Shown here one piece after another: positions 52,749 to 64,000 of a DNA stretch of 64,000 nt. Each line of letters starts with the position of its first letter. The first letter of the stretch is position 1. Origin of the DNA: Antennarius striatus (Eukaryota; Chordata; Actinopteri; Lophiiformes; Antennariidae); NCBI RefSeq assembly GCF_040054535.1, contig NC_090798.1, forward strand, positions 1,988,501 through 2,052,500. The letters run 5' to 3'. The notes beneath the pieces were generated by a model that did not search any database, was not told where the DNA came from, and saw nothing but the letters and a program-made list of their open reading frames with translations. Position numbers and translations under genes: made by a program.

Positions 52749-54605
52749 ATGGAGGCCGTTGTGAGCGATGTTGTAGCGCCTGAAGACCTTATAGTAAGTT
52801 TTTACATTATTAAACCGCGGTTCTTTTGATTAACATTCATAATTATACGTATGAAATACAGATATTTGTTCTTAAAATATTTACTGACTTTAGAAATCCA
52901 TCAACTCCGTTAAAAGATGACGTGCCTGACGGAACTTGGTTTCGTCACGTAGCTAAATGCTAAATGCTAACGATCGTGTTATGATGAAATATGGCTGAAA
53001 TGTCGTCGTGATCCCCGCTGAAAACCGTAGATAAATCACTGAAATAACGAATGGAATTCACCCACAAACACACAATTTATATCTATAATTAATTAATTAA
53101 TAATTGTGTGCTCGTGTGTGTATTTACACACACAATTTTAGGTAAATTTCGCTGTCGAACCTGAAGGGGACCTTTCGATTCCTGTTTACACTCAACAAAT
53201 AAATATCGTGTACAGATCATGTCAATAAATAAATCTCAAATTAGAGTCCATGGACGACACATGATGGACAGTTTCTGTCTCATTTTACAGAAATTTGAGA
53301 AGAAATACAATGAAGAACTGGTGAAGGGAGCTGCCTCCAGAGAAGCAAAGTTTGAATATGCTTGGTGTCTGATCAGGAGTAAATACACACAGGATATCAA
53401 GAAGGGAATTGTGCTCTTGGAAGGTGAGTACCTAAATCTAATTATTGATCTATCAATCTACCTACTAATTACTGATTGTTCCTGACAAGTTGACTTGTTA
53501 AGGCTGGATGATGGTATCAGAAAATACACAGCAGTTTCTTTGGGTAAACGTGAATTTCATTTCCTTTTGGGGTAAAAAAGGAAGATTATGTGAATATTTC
53601 TGGTGCTGATAAGATAAGACAAAAATAAAGATAAGAATGAAATATGATAAGATAAAATAAGATAAGGTGATTCTTTTGTCTGTGCGCCGGTGGGAAGTTT
53701 CACACTGTTACAGAAGGGAGTGGGATAGTAGGACAACTTAACGGTCAGCATCTGTATCAAAAGATAGAAATACATAAAAAGTAAAGTATAATACATCATA
53801 ATGTGAGTGTCCATTCTGGAATGTGAGGTCAGTCTGTTCCGAGTACAGAGGTCTTTGCAACGGCTTGTTTTACCAGACAAACCTTTTACCTTACATCACA
53901 CCAGTGTAATTTGTAGGTCAGATTATGTATGTCTGGTTTATTTGTGTTGTACTGAATAGGTACTTCTAGATGCATTTGACCTTTTATCTAAAAAACAACC
54001 TTTCCTTAAGAGGGGATATTTGTCATGTCTTGTCACTATTGTAATTTGGGTAACATTTTGTTCACTTAATCAGCCCCACTTCATAATTTATTCAACAGCT
54101 TGAATCTTTGTGTCTTGTAGAGCTTGTGCAGAAAGCATCCAAGGATGACTCTCGGGACTTCCTGTTCTACCTTTCAGTGGCCAACTACAGACTCAAAGTA
54201 TGTGTCATCCCTAAAGTAACTATAATACTGACATAGTGGAACATATTGTGTTCGTTCTGTTTCATGAAGTACACGTCTTCTGCCTCGTTCTTCCTTCAGG
54301 AATATGAAAGAGCACTAAAGTACATCAGAACTCTCCTGAGGAACGAGCCGGGGAACAAACAGGCGCAGGATCTGGAGAAACTCATCGAAAAAGCTTTGAA
54401 GAAAGGTAAGTGCCAGTTTGAGACGGAACTGAACAGCAGAGCTTGACTACTTGTTCCAGCGAATGAATATGGAATGCCGACTCTTTCCTGTCGTCTTGCA
54501 GATGGTTTGGTCGGCATGGCTATCGTCGGCGGAATCGGCATTGGCGTGGCCGGTCTAGCGGGACTCATCGGCTTGGCTGTGGCAAAGGGAGCGACTAAGT
54601 CTTAA
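52749..54605 (+). CDS. fis1: fis1, mitochondrial fission protein 1
   Basis: Tail-anchored protein of the outer mitochondrial membrane and peroxisomes. It takes part in fission and mitophagy through its TPR-like cytosolic bundle. Exons: 52749-52793, 53291-53423, 54121-54197, 54300-54405 and 54502-54605, giving 154 aa (human 152). MEAVVSDVVAPEDLI starts the N-terminal arm. KFEYAWCLIRSKY and KGIVLLEELVQKAS form the first TPR. FLFYLSVANYRLKEYERALK and LRNEPGNKQAQDLEKLI form the second. Residues about 122-147 are the Gly/Ile/Ala-rich tail anchor, followed by the basic end KGATKS that directs mitochondrial targeting. All phases join. Poly(A) candidates: ATTAAA about 54956 and AATAAA about 55343. 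Confidence 0.96.
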
Positions 54606-57600
54606 CTTGGATTTGGGATCATGTCATCATTTTGCTGGACTGACACACTGACCTTTTCGTCCTACTTAAAAAACAAATACAGTGGCTTGAAGGACATAAC
54701 AAAGTTAATTGTACTGCGGCTCATTAAAGGGTTTGGATGATACCAGCAAATAACCTGTTTTCTTATATTAACTGGGGTGAGATTGACCATATTGATGGCA
54801 TTACTTAGCTGTTTATGTTCCACTACACCACAGCATGGCACTTTCTTATTATTTTTGTTTATAAAATTGTCAAGGTGCAACATTTATAAAAATTTTAAGC
54901 ATGCACCTCAGCTTAAATCTTTCATGTTGACATTTATTTTCAGTAAGAATCTTCATTAAAGTTAAGAAAAGCCTTATTTGTGCTGTTAGAAGTGTGGCGT
55001 GTGATGCCAAAAGCAGCAGTAGGGGCGAGTTTTACATTATAAGAATTAATTTTGTTCTGAATACAACTTCAAATAGGGACATTAAAGCCTTTGTTAATGT
55101 AAAAAGCCATTACTAACCCACACCTCTGCTATATGTAAAGGCTTGTATTTTCATCTGGTTCAGTAAAATGGTTTTGAATGGAAATATTTGCGGTGAGGGG
55201 AAGTGTAAGTTTGAGTTGTGTTAGTGAGATCTCTTGAGAGAACAAGTTCAACAGTTTTTACATTTATTTGCAGAAAGCTTTTGTTTCATGAACTTTAGTT
55301 ATCCTCTGAGAAGATGAGAATGATTTTGAATTGAACGTCATGAATAAACTATGATTGTAAAAAAAAAAGTGGCTCGACATCAAACCTGTTATTAGAACTA
55401 CTGTAGTTATTTTACAACTTCACACTTGTGAGTTTTCAGAATTTGATTAAATAAATCTCTTAAATTTCTGCAGCAATTGGAGGTTAAAAACATGCAACAG
55501 TGAACAATGAGAAGATTAACGTGTGCAAATATATTTGATATATAATGTGTACGTTTTTGTGATAACTTCTCAAAGGCCTTTAAACTGGTTGCGTGTCAGC
55601 AAACAGTCATTTTCTTAAAAAGCACCCATTGATGGAACAAAGTCTAGCTTATGATTCATTCGTTATCGCTGTCATTTATTGACACGATCAAATTTATGGT
55701 GACGTTTTTAGTGACCGCTGTTATTTTTTATGATAATTATACATACATTTGAACCTTTATTATTAAGAATGGGTCATATGTATTTGAGCAGAAACATGTC
55801 TGGCCCAGTTCACTCTCGCATCTATCATCCTCACATTTTGACCCCCAGGTGATTAAAGTGGCTGTTTTACAACAGGAAGGCTTGTGGAGTGTATCAGTGG
55901 TGTGTGTGGGGTTATCAGCCTTGGGAGGCGTTACTCATTAACCCGCCTGACAGGACCGAAACTCCCCAGAGACGGAAACGGGGAAAACAATCATCTTTGT
56001 CGGTGTGAAAAAAGGGAATGATAGATGATAGGAGATAGACCGAAAATGGTGGAGGTTCTTACAAAAAAACCTCAGGATCCAATAAATACACCAAAGTTGG
56101 GATCATTTTTCAGATTCGAAACACTTACATGAATAAAAACACTTTAAAACCAAGCTTTTGCTACAGTTTTGGTCCACTGGTTGATGATCCACTGGTTTAT
56201 CAAGAAAAAAAGAGAACACTGAGAAGATGATGTGTTGCCTAACTCCACAACTCACACCTCATTGATGTGTCATCACAAAGCAAATTAAAGTTGTTGCTTA
56301 ATCCAGTAGAACAAACATTTTACTGTCATTGATTTTACAGAAGGAAGAAAGGATTTTTAAAAAATCGTTTTTCTTCACTTTTTCTGCTTGAGACAGGACT
56401 TGAATAGCAGCTAAGACCTACAGGGAACAAAAAAACTTGTCTCCCAGTCTGTGTGTTTATCCATCTGTTGGATGGTTGATTCCAGGAGGTACTGAAATAA
56501 CTTTTTATGCTAAAATAATTGTGAGTCTTGTTTAGTCAGTGGTGCAGGAGTGAAAGGAAGGAGAAAATGCACCGTTTGCATGAAGTCGAGCACCAAGAGT
56601 GCAGAAAGTTCTGATGTAACTATGATGAAACCCTTTTATATGACAAATGCTGCAACTTGGCGATAAAAAAAACACCGGAACTATTAACAAAGGAACAATT
56701 TAGAAGACAATTCATGAACACCAAGGACAACCTCTTTGAGGACATTCATTCAGGTTTTTTACATTTTAACCTACTTTTGTGCTTTTTGTCCAGAGGGACG
56801 TCCCATAGAGTATTTTCCCTCATCTGCACCTGGAGGACACTTTGTTCTGTCCTCCTGGAGGATCATGTCATCATGTTTTATTCACCATAAATCCACACAG
56901 AGATTTTTTTTTAACCATTCATAAACTCAGATGAGCTGTTTCAACACCAAGTTTCATCAGATTTGACTGAAACAGCAACCGTCAGTGTATTTTAAAGCAA
57001 ATATTAAAATCCTTTGTGCCAAACTTCCAAAATTGTGTCTTCATGTTTTTTTTAACTACTCTGGAAATTTTTAAAAAATATTCTTATCAGTGGGTTTTAA
57101 CATCTTCTAACTCGTTTGTAACATTTCAAAGCAACAGCATATGTTTAAAAATATCAGCAAATTTATTCTAATGGATTTAATTAAATTTTATTTATTTAAG
57201 TCCAGAAAATTCTGTATGTAAATATTTTACCTTCAACAAATGGCTGAGCACACCCTGTCCCCGGTGTGTATAGTAACACAGCTGTAAAAGAATAAAAACA
57301 ACTTATCTGCATTAAGAACCCAGAGTTTATTATACAGGCGTGAACTGACGGTTCAGGATTAAGCAAGGATCGTTTCTGTCTCTTTGTGTGTCAGCTTCAC
57401 CCTTATTTTCCCTTTTTTTTCTTTTTTAATTTTATGTATTTGTTCTTTATTTGTCTTCCTCCGGTTCGTTTATGTGAAAGCGTATTTAAAAAGGGTGAGC
57501 TTCTAATCAGGGGTCACCTTTAAAATAATCACATAAAACTTGTTTTCGCAGACAAATGGACTTTTGCAAACAGGCCATAAAACGAGACATTTATGGGATG

Positions 57601-58637
57601 TAGTTTGAAGTTTAATGTTCTGCCGTGTTAAAATTTCTTCAAGTGTATTTTTCCATTGAGGAAGAAAATTCTCTATACTTTAATTTAGACTTTTAAAAAA
57701 AATTCGCTGTTACTCATTTAAAGCTTTTTAATCACATGTTGCCTAAAAAGCCTAGATAACTGATATAACCTGAAAAATAACCTGAACCTGCAGCTTCACA
57801 GAGTTTCACCTGTTTATTTAGCAGCTTGACCCCCCATAAATGCAGAGTACAAAAACCAGACTTGATAAGCCAAACCTAACTCTAAAATATACAATAAATA
57901 GATATAAAAAGGTATGTGCAATTGTGTAATAAATAAAGATGTCAAGATCTTTCACATTGTGGCAGCATCATACACGTTCCTCAACAGAGAAACACCATCA
58001 AATGAAAGATTTTATTACTTCTCAAAAGCCAGGCCTTTATTACGTTGTGCAGATCTGCATTTTTAAAATCTCTGTCAAGACAAATTCTCTGTAAATAAAG
58101 CCTTTCTTAGAGCTAAATATACTAGTCTTCACCACTGTCCTTAATTTTTGGTGTCAATGACGGCTTGATAAAAAATTAGATCAACTACAGCATCAAATGT
58201 ACTTATTTAGGATGTCGTTTGCAAACTATTCCAGTCTTTATTCCCATCGGCATCACTGACGTCTGCTGATGGAAACTCATTGGTGACCTTTGTAATGCTG
58301 GTTCACAAACCTCCTCACCCGTCTGCGCTGGAGAACTCTGTCTAAGATTTATCTGAATATTATCTGCGCGTGAACTCTACCCTCTGGATTTGGAGACACC
58401 GACCCAGCGGCCATTAGGAGGATAATTAATGAAGACACACAAACACAGAAAGTCGGCTGCGAGGACATTTATCTCTAGATTTAAGCTGTGGGCTTCAAAT
58501 TAAATCAATGACATGTTGGCACCTTAAACACTGCCAGGTTTGATGTTCGGTCTTTGTGACCTTCAGTCTTCTGGCCTCCAGATTTTCCAACCTAAACAAT
58601 AAAAACATAATCATTCAAATTCAAAATCAAAAAACTT

Positions 58638-58670
58638 TATTTGTCCCTGAGGGGCAATTGAAAGCACATA
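58638..58670 (+). repeat. Short LINE 3'-tail-like fragment
   Basis: ACTTTATTTGTCCCTGAGG then GGCAATTGA, the same tail type as at 24757. No coding part is attached. Confidence 0.4.
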
Positions 58671-59097
58671 ACGCAGGATTGGTGTAAAAGTGCAAAAATA
58701 CAGTGTAAAAATAAACAATAAACATAAATAATAATTAAATAATAACATAAATACACTGTTTACGTTAATTAATAATTCCAAAACCTAGTTATTATAGACC
58801 TAGTTCATTCTTAACATAAACTGCAATTTTTTCATTTGATTGTAAAATACATCCAAAACTGCTAGTAAATGCCCTCATTACAATCATTTATTTATGATCG
58901 TATTAATTTTGAATATAAAAATGTGATTGAATATGTTTAATAAACATACACAGAATGGAGTCATTAAGAGGCAGGTGACCTTTGGACCCTGAGCGAGCCG
59001 ATAAACACCTGTTCAGTTTCAGGGGTGTAAAATGCAGATGAACAAAAAAAAAAAAAGAACACGCTTGAGGTGAAGGGGGAGGAGAGAAAGTAAGTCA

Positions 59098-59103
59098 TAT
59101 AAA
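59098..59103 (+). promoter_or_regulatory. TATA box of cldn15
   Basis: CATATAAATC context, 170 bp upstream of the start codon, at the border of a gene-free AT-rich interval. The predicted start site is near 59125-59135. Confidence 0.5.
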
Positions 59104-59272
59104 TCATTATAGACATCTGCTGGGCTAGACACGTCTCAGACGCCACACGCTCACACACTCACCGGCTTTTTGTCAACGCCAAATTGGATGTTCTGAAAGT
59201 TTTTGTTGGTATTTAAGAAGCTTGAGATCCGGATACGCTTTCGCTCGACTGCTTTGGGCCTTGGAGGGGGTC

Positions 59273-60588
59273 ATGGATCCGATCGTGGAAGTAGTGGCTT
59301 TGGTGCTGGGGTTCATCAGTTGGGTGATGGTGGGGGTTTGCTTACCCAATCGCTACTGGAGGACATCCACCGTGGACGGGAACGTCATCACCACCTCCAC
59401 CATCTACGAAAACCTGTGGATGTCCTGCGCCACCGACTCAACCGGGGTGCACAACTGCAGGGAGTTCCCGTCGCTGCTCCGTCTGAGTGGTATGAGAAAA
59501 ATGGTCTATTACTACACAAAATGATTATTTTTTTATCCATCTTGCATCCATCAGATATTATTTCAACTGTCACAATTAAAACCTGAAAGAAAAGTCTGAT
59601 TATTTATTATTCCTGCTAAGCTCCTTGAAGTTTTCTTCTGTTGAGTGGAATATTTTCATTATAATGTGTTTAAATCTGGCAAACTGGCCAAAATCTGATC
59701 TTCAAAAGACAATAGTTTAGTTTTTTTGTTTTTTTACATCCTGTGTTCAGGATATATTCAAGCATCTCGAGCCTTGATGATCACTTCCATAGTGTTGGGC
59801 ACCTTTGGACTGGTGTTCGCCTTGATAGGGTTACAATGCTCAAAGGCTGGCGGAGAAAACTACGTTCTCAAAGGGAGGATTGCTGGCGCCGCCGGAGTTA
59901 TGTTTATGTTTCAAGGTAATAATGATGATACAAAATATCATTAAAATGTGTTTTATTTACAAAAAAGAATTCCCTCATTAACTTTAAGGGTTAATCAATC
60001 ATCTACAAATTTCCTCCTGGTTTCCTGTAAGACTTTGGACCTCTATTTGATATCTGGCAGTTTTCCTGGTGTCTTCTCAATGATTAAAGAATAATTGTCT
60101 TGTTTCTGCTAAAAGGTGTGTGCACAATGATCGCAGTGTCCTGGTATGCTTTCAACATCACTCAGGACTTCTTCGATCCTTTCTATCCTGGGATAAGGTG
60201 AGATCGTGGGTGAGGAGGATGGGATGACGAAACGACCTGAGGTGAATGTGGCTGACTCAACTCTGCTTTATGCTGCAGGTATGAGATAGGAGAAGGGCTT
60301 TACATCGGCTGGTGCTCCGCTGTGCTCGCCATCGCCGGAGGAGCGTGTCTCACCTGCTCCTGCCAAATCGGAACAGCAGAAAAATAGTGAGTTCTAAATA
60401 TTTTTTATCTAGAAAAAGATTCATTTATAATAACCTTCTCCATTATTATAACGCATTTCCATTGTTCTCTAATTGTTCTTCTAAACTCAATTTTTTTTTA
60501 GTGAAGCAGATGTAACGTCCTATTATGCATCAATAATTTGGTAAAATTTAAAAACAATTTAATTTAAAAAAATTATGTTTGATTTTTT

Positions 60589-60645
<57 letters not shown>

Positions 60646-61141
60646 TAAATGTTTTGACTGCAGAAAGATCTTCTCTTACGACCTCTTGTGGCCAAACTAA
60701 TAACTGCAGGTGAAGAGCTCATTGTTTTCTGCTGAGACCTGCACAAATATGAACCCTTTGTTCATTTAGGACCTATTTTTAATGGTTAAGAAAAGGCCAT
60801 TACGTCAGACTAATGCAGTTTTAATAAGCTGCACCATCAAAAGAATTTTAAATGAAGTAGAAAGGGGTGATAACTGATAAACCATGATCATCTAATCCAG
60901 TCCGATCACCTGTCGCAGATGTTTTAGAAAGAAAATCTGATGAGGCCTCAGACATGTTGAAGCCACCACTGAGTTTTGTGCCACCTTTGTGCCATTTCAG
61001 ACATTTTAATATCTCATGTTTTGTTTCACCATCCTGTTTTACAGCCCTTTGCCTTATCAACCCAGAGGAACTATATATTCTGGTGCTGCACCAACAAGAA
61101 GCGTAGCTGCTAGCACTTATGGAAGAAATGCTTACGTTTGA
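59273..61141 (+). CDS. cldn15: cldn15, claudin-15, tight-junction cation pore
   Basis: Four-pass tight-junction protein that forms paracellular Na+ channels in gut epithelium. Exons: 59273-59489, 59751-59915, 60116-60197, 60279-60386 and 61045-61141, giving 222 aa. The first extracellular loop has the claudin signature W29, N47-L48-W49, C52 and C62. The three acidic pore residues reported for claudin-15 (E46, D55, E64) are all present at the same numbers. [17 protein letters not shown] is close to mammalian claudin-15. The end GRNAYV is the PDZ-binding tail that binds ZO proteins. Adjacency to fis1 matches human FIS1-CLDN15. Poly(A) signal AATAAA at 61606-61611. Teleosts have several cldn15-like copies; which one this is cannot be told from sequence alone. 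Confidence 0.93.
60592..60643. repeat. (AC)n microsatellite
   Basis: Simple repeat in cldn15 intron 4. Confidence 0.95.
60678..60693 (-). promoter_or_regulatory. CTCF-like motif
   Basis: The reverse strand reads GGCCACAAGAGGTCGT, partial agreement with the CTCF core. It lies in cldn15 intron 4. Confidence 0.25.
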
Positions 61142-62732
61142 CCGGGATATGAAAACACACACACAAAAAGAATTTGAATGTTCTACAATTGGCTGAGATA
61201 CACTCTTTCCTCATGTGAGATCTTTACACTAAAGGTGGAAGCTTGTTGTCTATAAAACATTCGCAGATGGAAATATTGTATATAAAAACATTTCAAATGT
61301 GGATTTTGTAAAAATAATAGCTTTTAATTATTAATGTTGTGTAAAGCAAAGGCATTTATGAATGTACAGCCACATATAGTGTACTAATGCAGTAGCTGTA
61401 TTAATGCTTCCCTGATGACGTTAGGACGAATATATTGACATGGTCATATTTATCATTTGATCATCTGCATAAACACAACTACACGTCACAACTACACATG
61501 TAAGATTAATTGTGTCCTCCTTTGTACAGTTTTATAGATAGTCCTGTGAAAGAGGGTTAAATCCTCATTTTGATGTATTTCTGTTTTTTTTTTACATTTG
61601 CAACCAATAAAATTTGTTATGTGTATCACTTCAGTTTGACTTTATAGTTTATGCTAAATAAATATGATAGCACATCCATGTTAGACCAAACTTTTTCATG
61701 TCACACAACCCTAAAACTGTGTTATCCCTGGGTTCCTTATTTGATATGACTTTGCTCTTGATGTTTTATGATGTAAACCTATGAATTTATGTGTATTCTA
61801 ATGTATTTTGCACTGTAAATTGAAGTGACCACATTATGTCTTTAACATTGTTCGACAAACACTGCAAAGTAGTCCAATTTCCATTTTCAAAAAAGGCTAC
61901 GTACTGTATTTCACAATGCTTTGTGTCGTAAAAAAGATAATGTAATATAATCAAAGGATATTAAATAATCATAATGAGATTTTTATTTGTATAGCTACCA
62001 TTAAGATCCTATTGCTGAATAAGGTGAAAGTGAGGAATTACTAAACACAAATTGCGCGATATTCACGTATTTGAACAAGCTGAAAAATTGGTTTCTTGGG
62101 AAACCAAGAAAATGATTATTAACTCAGCATTAGTAGTACTTTTCCATAAATATTTGACTTGCCTCCTGATCAACAAACACTGGTCATGATGCTTGGATGA
62201 AGCACTTGTCGCCTCCCTGGCTCGCACAAAGAAAAGGGGTCAGTGTTAAAATAGTTCCGCCAATCAGAGCAGCCCACGTTTCTGGACAAACACGGAAGTG
62301 TGAGATGTGGACCAATCAAAGGCATTTATTGCAGAAAGAGGAAAGCCAGACGTTGCCTCCGGTCTGGAAGGTTTCGTTGACTCATCAAAGGGAGTCAGCT
62401 GTTAAACTTAGCCTCACTATGTTAACTGAAGGTATTTTAGCATTGAATGTAAAACAATTAGTCCCTTCTGTGCGGAGGAGCACATTTAAATCGCCACAAT
62501 TTTATCAGGAACCACTCAGCTGCCGAATTTCCACACGGACTACTGTCAGACCGGGACCGTAAATAATATACAGTCGTCGCTGTTTTTGCGTTTCGGCAGC
62601 GGTAAAACGATGATTTAGTGTTAAATATAAAAGGACAAAAAAAAAACAGCATTTCAATGAATAAAACTTTTTGTACCAGTTGACGTGTGAGCAGAGCCGC
62701 TAAGTATTTCGCTTCCAGTTTGGAAAGTGTGG
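61142..62732 (+). promoter_or_regulatory. cldn15 3' UTR and dnajc3 promoter region
   Basis: The cldn15 3' UTR runs to its AATAAA at 61606. AT-rich sequence follows to about 62190. 62190-62732 is the presumed dnajc3 promoter and 5' UTR, with the ERSE at 62260-62278 and a second CCAAT box near 62311. Confidence 0.6.
62260..62278 (+). promoter_or_regulatory. ER-stress response element (ERSE), exact CCAAT-N9-CCACG
   Basis: CCAAT at 62260-62264, nine bases, then CCACG at 62274-62278. This is the exact spacing and sequence bound by NF-Y plus ATF6/XBP1 in unfolded-protein-response promoters. It lies about 470 bp upstream of the dnajc3 start codon. Confidence 0.75.
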
Positions 62733-64000
62733 ATGATTTCAGTGATGGATTCGTGTCGGCCGACGGGACTCAGCGGGCTCCTGTGTTCCCTTTCCCTGCT
62801 GTGTGTCATCCTGGACATCCAGCTGGACGGTAAGGCCGGTGTTACGAAGTTAAATGACTTTTAAAATACTTGTAATACCTTAGGTTACATGTACATAGCT
62901 TGAATATTGTGTCAGCTTTCTAACCTGCTTTTGAATGCTGCCCGGATGAGGTGACACTAATGGTATCGCCACCTTTCTGACATTGACCCCATGCTAATTC
63001 ACACATGTGACTAGTTTACAGACACACAAGGTCCCCAGTGTGTTGCTTAGAAACCTACTTTTGACAACAAGACATTCATTATCTCAGTTAATCTAACGTA
63101 CATATGTTAACTTCTAAGGTTGCAGGTATGGAATGAAATCTACTGCGTCTTAATGCTTTTTAATTTACAGTATTTTCTGCAGTATAAGGCGCATCCAAAG
63201 CCTTTCATTTTCTCAAAAACCAACAGTTTGTCTTATAGTCCAGTGCGCCTTATAGTGTGGAGAATACTGTATGTATTACAATTATTTGTTACGTAAAATA
63301 CAGATATTTTTGGATCTTTTATGAGTTCTAAACACACTTTTTAATCCTTCTGATTCACAACTTTAATATTATGATGTTTAAAATGTCAAAACCCTGATAA
63401 GACAGACCACATTAAAAGACAATGTGATCTGCGGTTATAATTTACTTGAGCTGGCTGACTCGCTGATGTATTTGCAGTGAGGCTCAAGTTTGGTTTTATG
63501 TTTCAGGCGTCTTGGGGGCAACGCATGTGGAGATCGAGCACCACTTGGAGATGGGTCGCAAACTCTTGGCTGCCGGTCAGCTTGCTGAGGCCTTGTCCCA
63601 CTACCACTCGGCTGTGGGTAAGGTTACACGCAGATATGCAGACACCCAAATGCCGAGACACATTTATGTTCCCGGGCCCGACTGACATTTTCAAGCTGCG
63701 TCGTGACTCCACTAACCTCTTATTACATCTGTCCACCTAGATGAGGAGTTTCTTGTCTTGTCATTCCAGAGGGAGACTCTAAGAATTACCTGACTTTCTA
63801 TAAGCGAGCTGCAGTGTTCTTGGCAATGGGAAAATCCAAATCTGCCCTGCCAGACCTAACCAAAGCTATCCAGCTTAAACCTGATTTCCTTGCTGTAAGT
63901 CCACTTTGTCACAACAAGCAAGAAAAAAATTTCCACTTGTGTTTTTTGTGATGTTTCTGTATCTTTTCTCTTTACATTCCTGCACTTTTAGGCCAGGATG
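62733..64000 (+). CDS. dnajc3: dnajc3 (P58IPK), ER co-chaperone, N-terminal part (3' end outside window)
   Basis: ER-lumenal J-domain co-chaperone of BiP and inhibitor of PERK/PKR, induced by ER stress. Exons seen: 62733-62829, 63507-63617, 63770-63894 and 63992 onward (cut at 64000). Two in-frame start codons (62733 and 62745); either gives a hydrophobic signal peptide (LSGLLCSLSLLCVILDIQLDG). The first TPRs follow: EIEHHLEMGRKLLAAGQLAE, then NYLTFYKRAAVFLAMGKSKS and DLTKAIQLKPDFLAARM, close to human DNAJC3. Later TPRs and the C-terminal J domain lie beyond the window. Intron 1 contains a TA-flanked MITE at 63168-63269. Whether this is the a or b teleost copy cannot be decided here. Confidence 0.93.
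63168..63269. mobile_element. TA-flanked MITE, 102 bp, with long inverted repeats (dnajc3 intron 1)
   Basis: The left arm starts CAGTATTTTCTGCAGTATAA and continues GGCGCA. The right arm is TGCGCCTTATAGTGTGGAGA followed by ATACTG. The arms pair at 23 of 27 positions (counted with the flanking A), and a TA dinucleotide flanks both ends (63166-63167 and 63270-63271). TA target duplication and CAGT ends fit Tc1/mariner-type nonautonomous elements. Confidence 0.7.

Larger units (their letters stand above)
54606..59272 (+). other. fis1 3' region and cldn15 upstream interval
   Basis: 4.7 kb with no supportable exon. A LINE-tail-like fragment lies at 58638-58670, and a TATA box (TATAAA, 59098-59103) sits 170 bp before the cldn15 start. 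A GC-richer patch at 55800-56000 stands out from the AT-rich background but has no open frame worth calling. Confidence 0.55.

Overview
The window comes from a ray-finned (teleost) fish nuclear genome. It holds spliced vertebrate genes with short to medium introns, very frequent (AC)n microsatellites, and fish-type repeat fragments (Tc1-like, hAT-like, LINE tails). All coding exons below were assembled by hand from splice sites, reading-frame continuity and recalled family sequences; nothing was searched or aligned by computer.

Layout. 1-37 kb carries a set of genes that in human lie on 14q11.2: the 3' end of oxa1l (+), slc7a7 (-), sall2 (-), ccnb1ip1 (+), ttc5 (-) and mettl3 (+). oxa1l and slc7a7 converge. 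ttc5 and mettl3 diverge from a shared 566-bp promoter interval. mettl3 converges on a small gene (-) that I do not recognise. 37.7-43.2 kb has no recognised gene. 43-61 kb carries tm4sf5-like (-), cda (+), fis1 (+) and cldn15 (+); FIS1-CLDN15 are neighbours on human 7q22.1, while TM4SF5 and CDA lie elsewhere in human. The window ends inside dnajc3 (+).

Functions. There is no operon-like logic. Themes are mitochondria (oxa1l, fis1), epithelial transport and junctions (slc7a7, cldn15, tm4sf5), RNA methylation (mettl3), transcription (sall2, ttc5), meiosis (ccnb1ip1), pyrimidine salvage (cda) and ER stress (dnajc3).

Best second-look items: an exact ER-stress response element upstream of dnajc3; an unrecognised 88-aa Cys/Arg-rich coding unit; a sall2 that lacks the N-terminal C2HC finger and one C-terminal finger; a cldn15 splice donor that spells a stop codon if the intron is kept; a CA repeat beside an in-frame-skippable slc7a7 exon; perfect CRE, DR1 and TCTCGCGAGA sites; and a TA-flanked MITE in dnajc3 intron 1. 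I saw no CRISPR array, rRNA, tRNA, provirus or clearly new multi-gene system.
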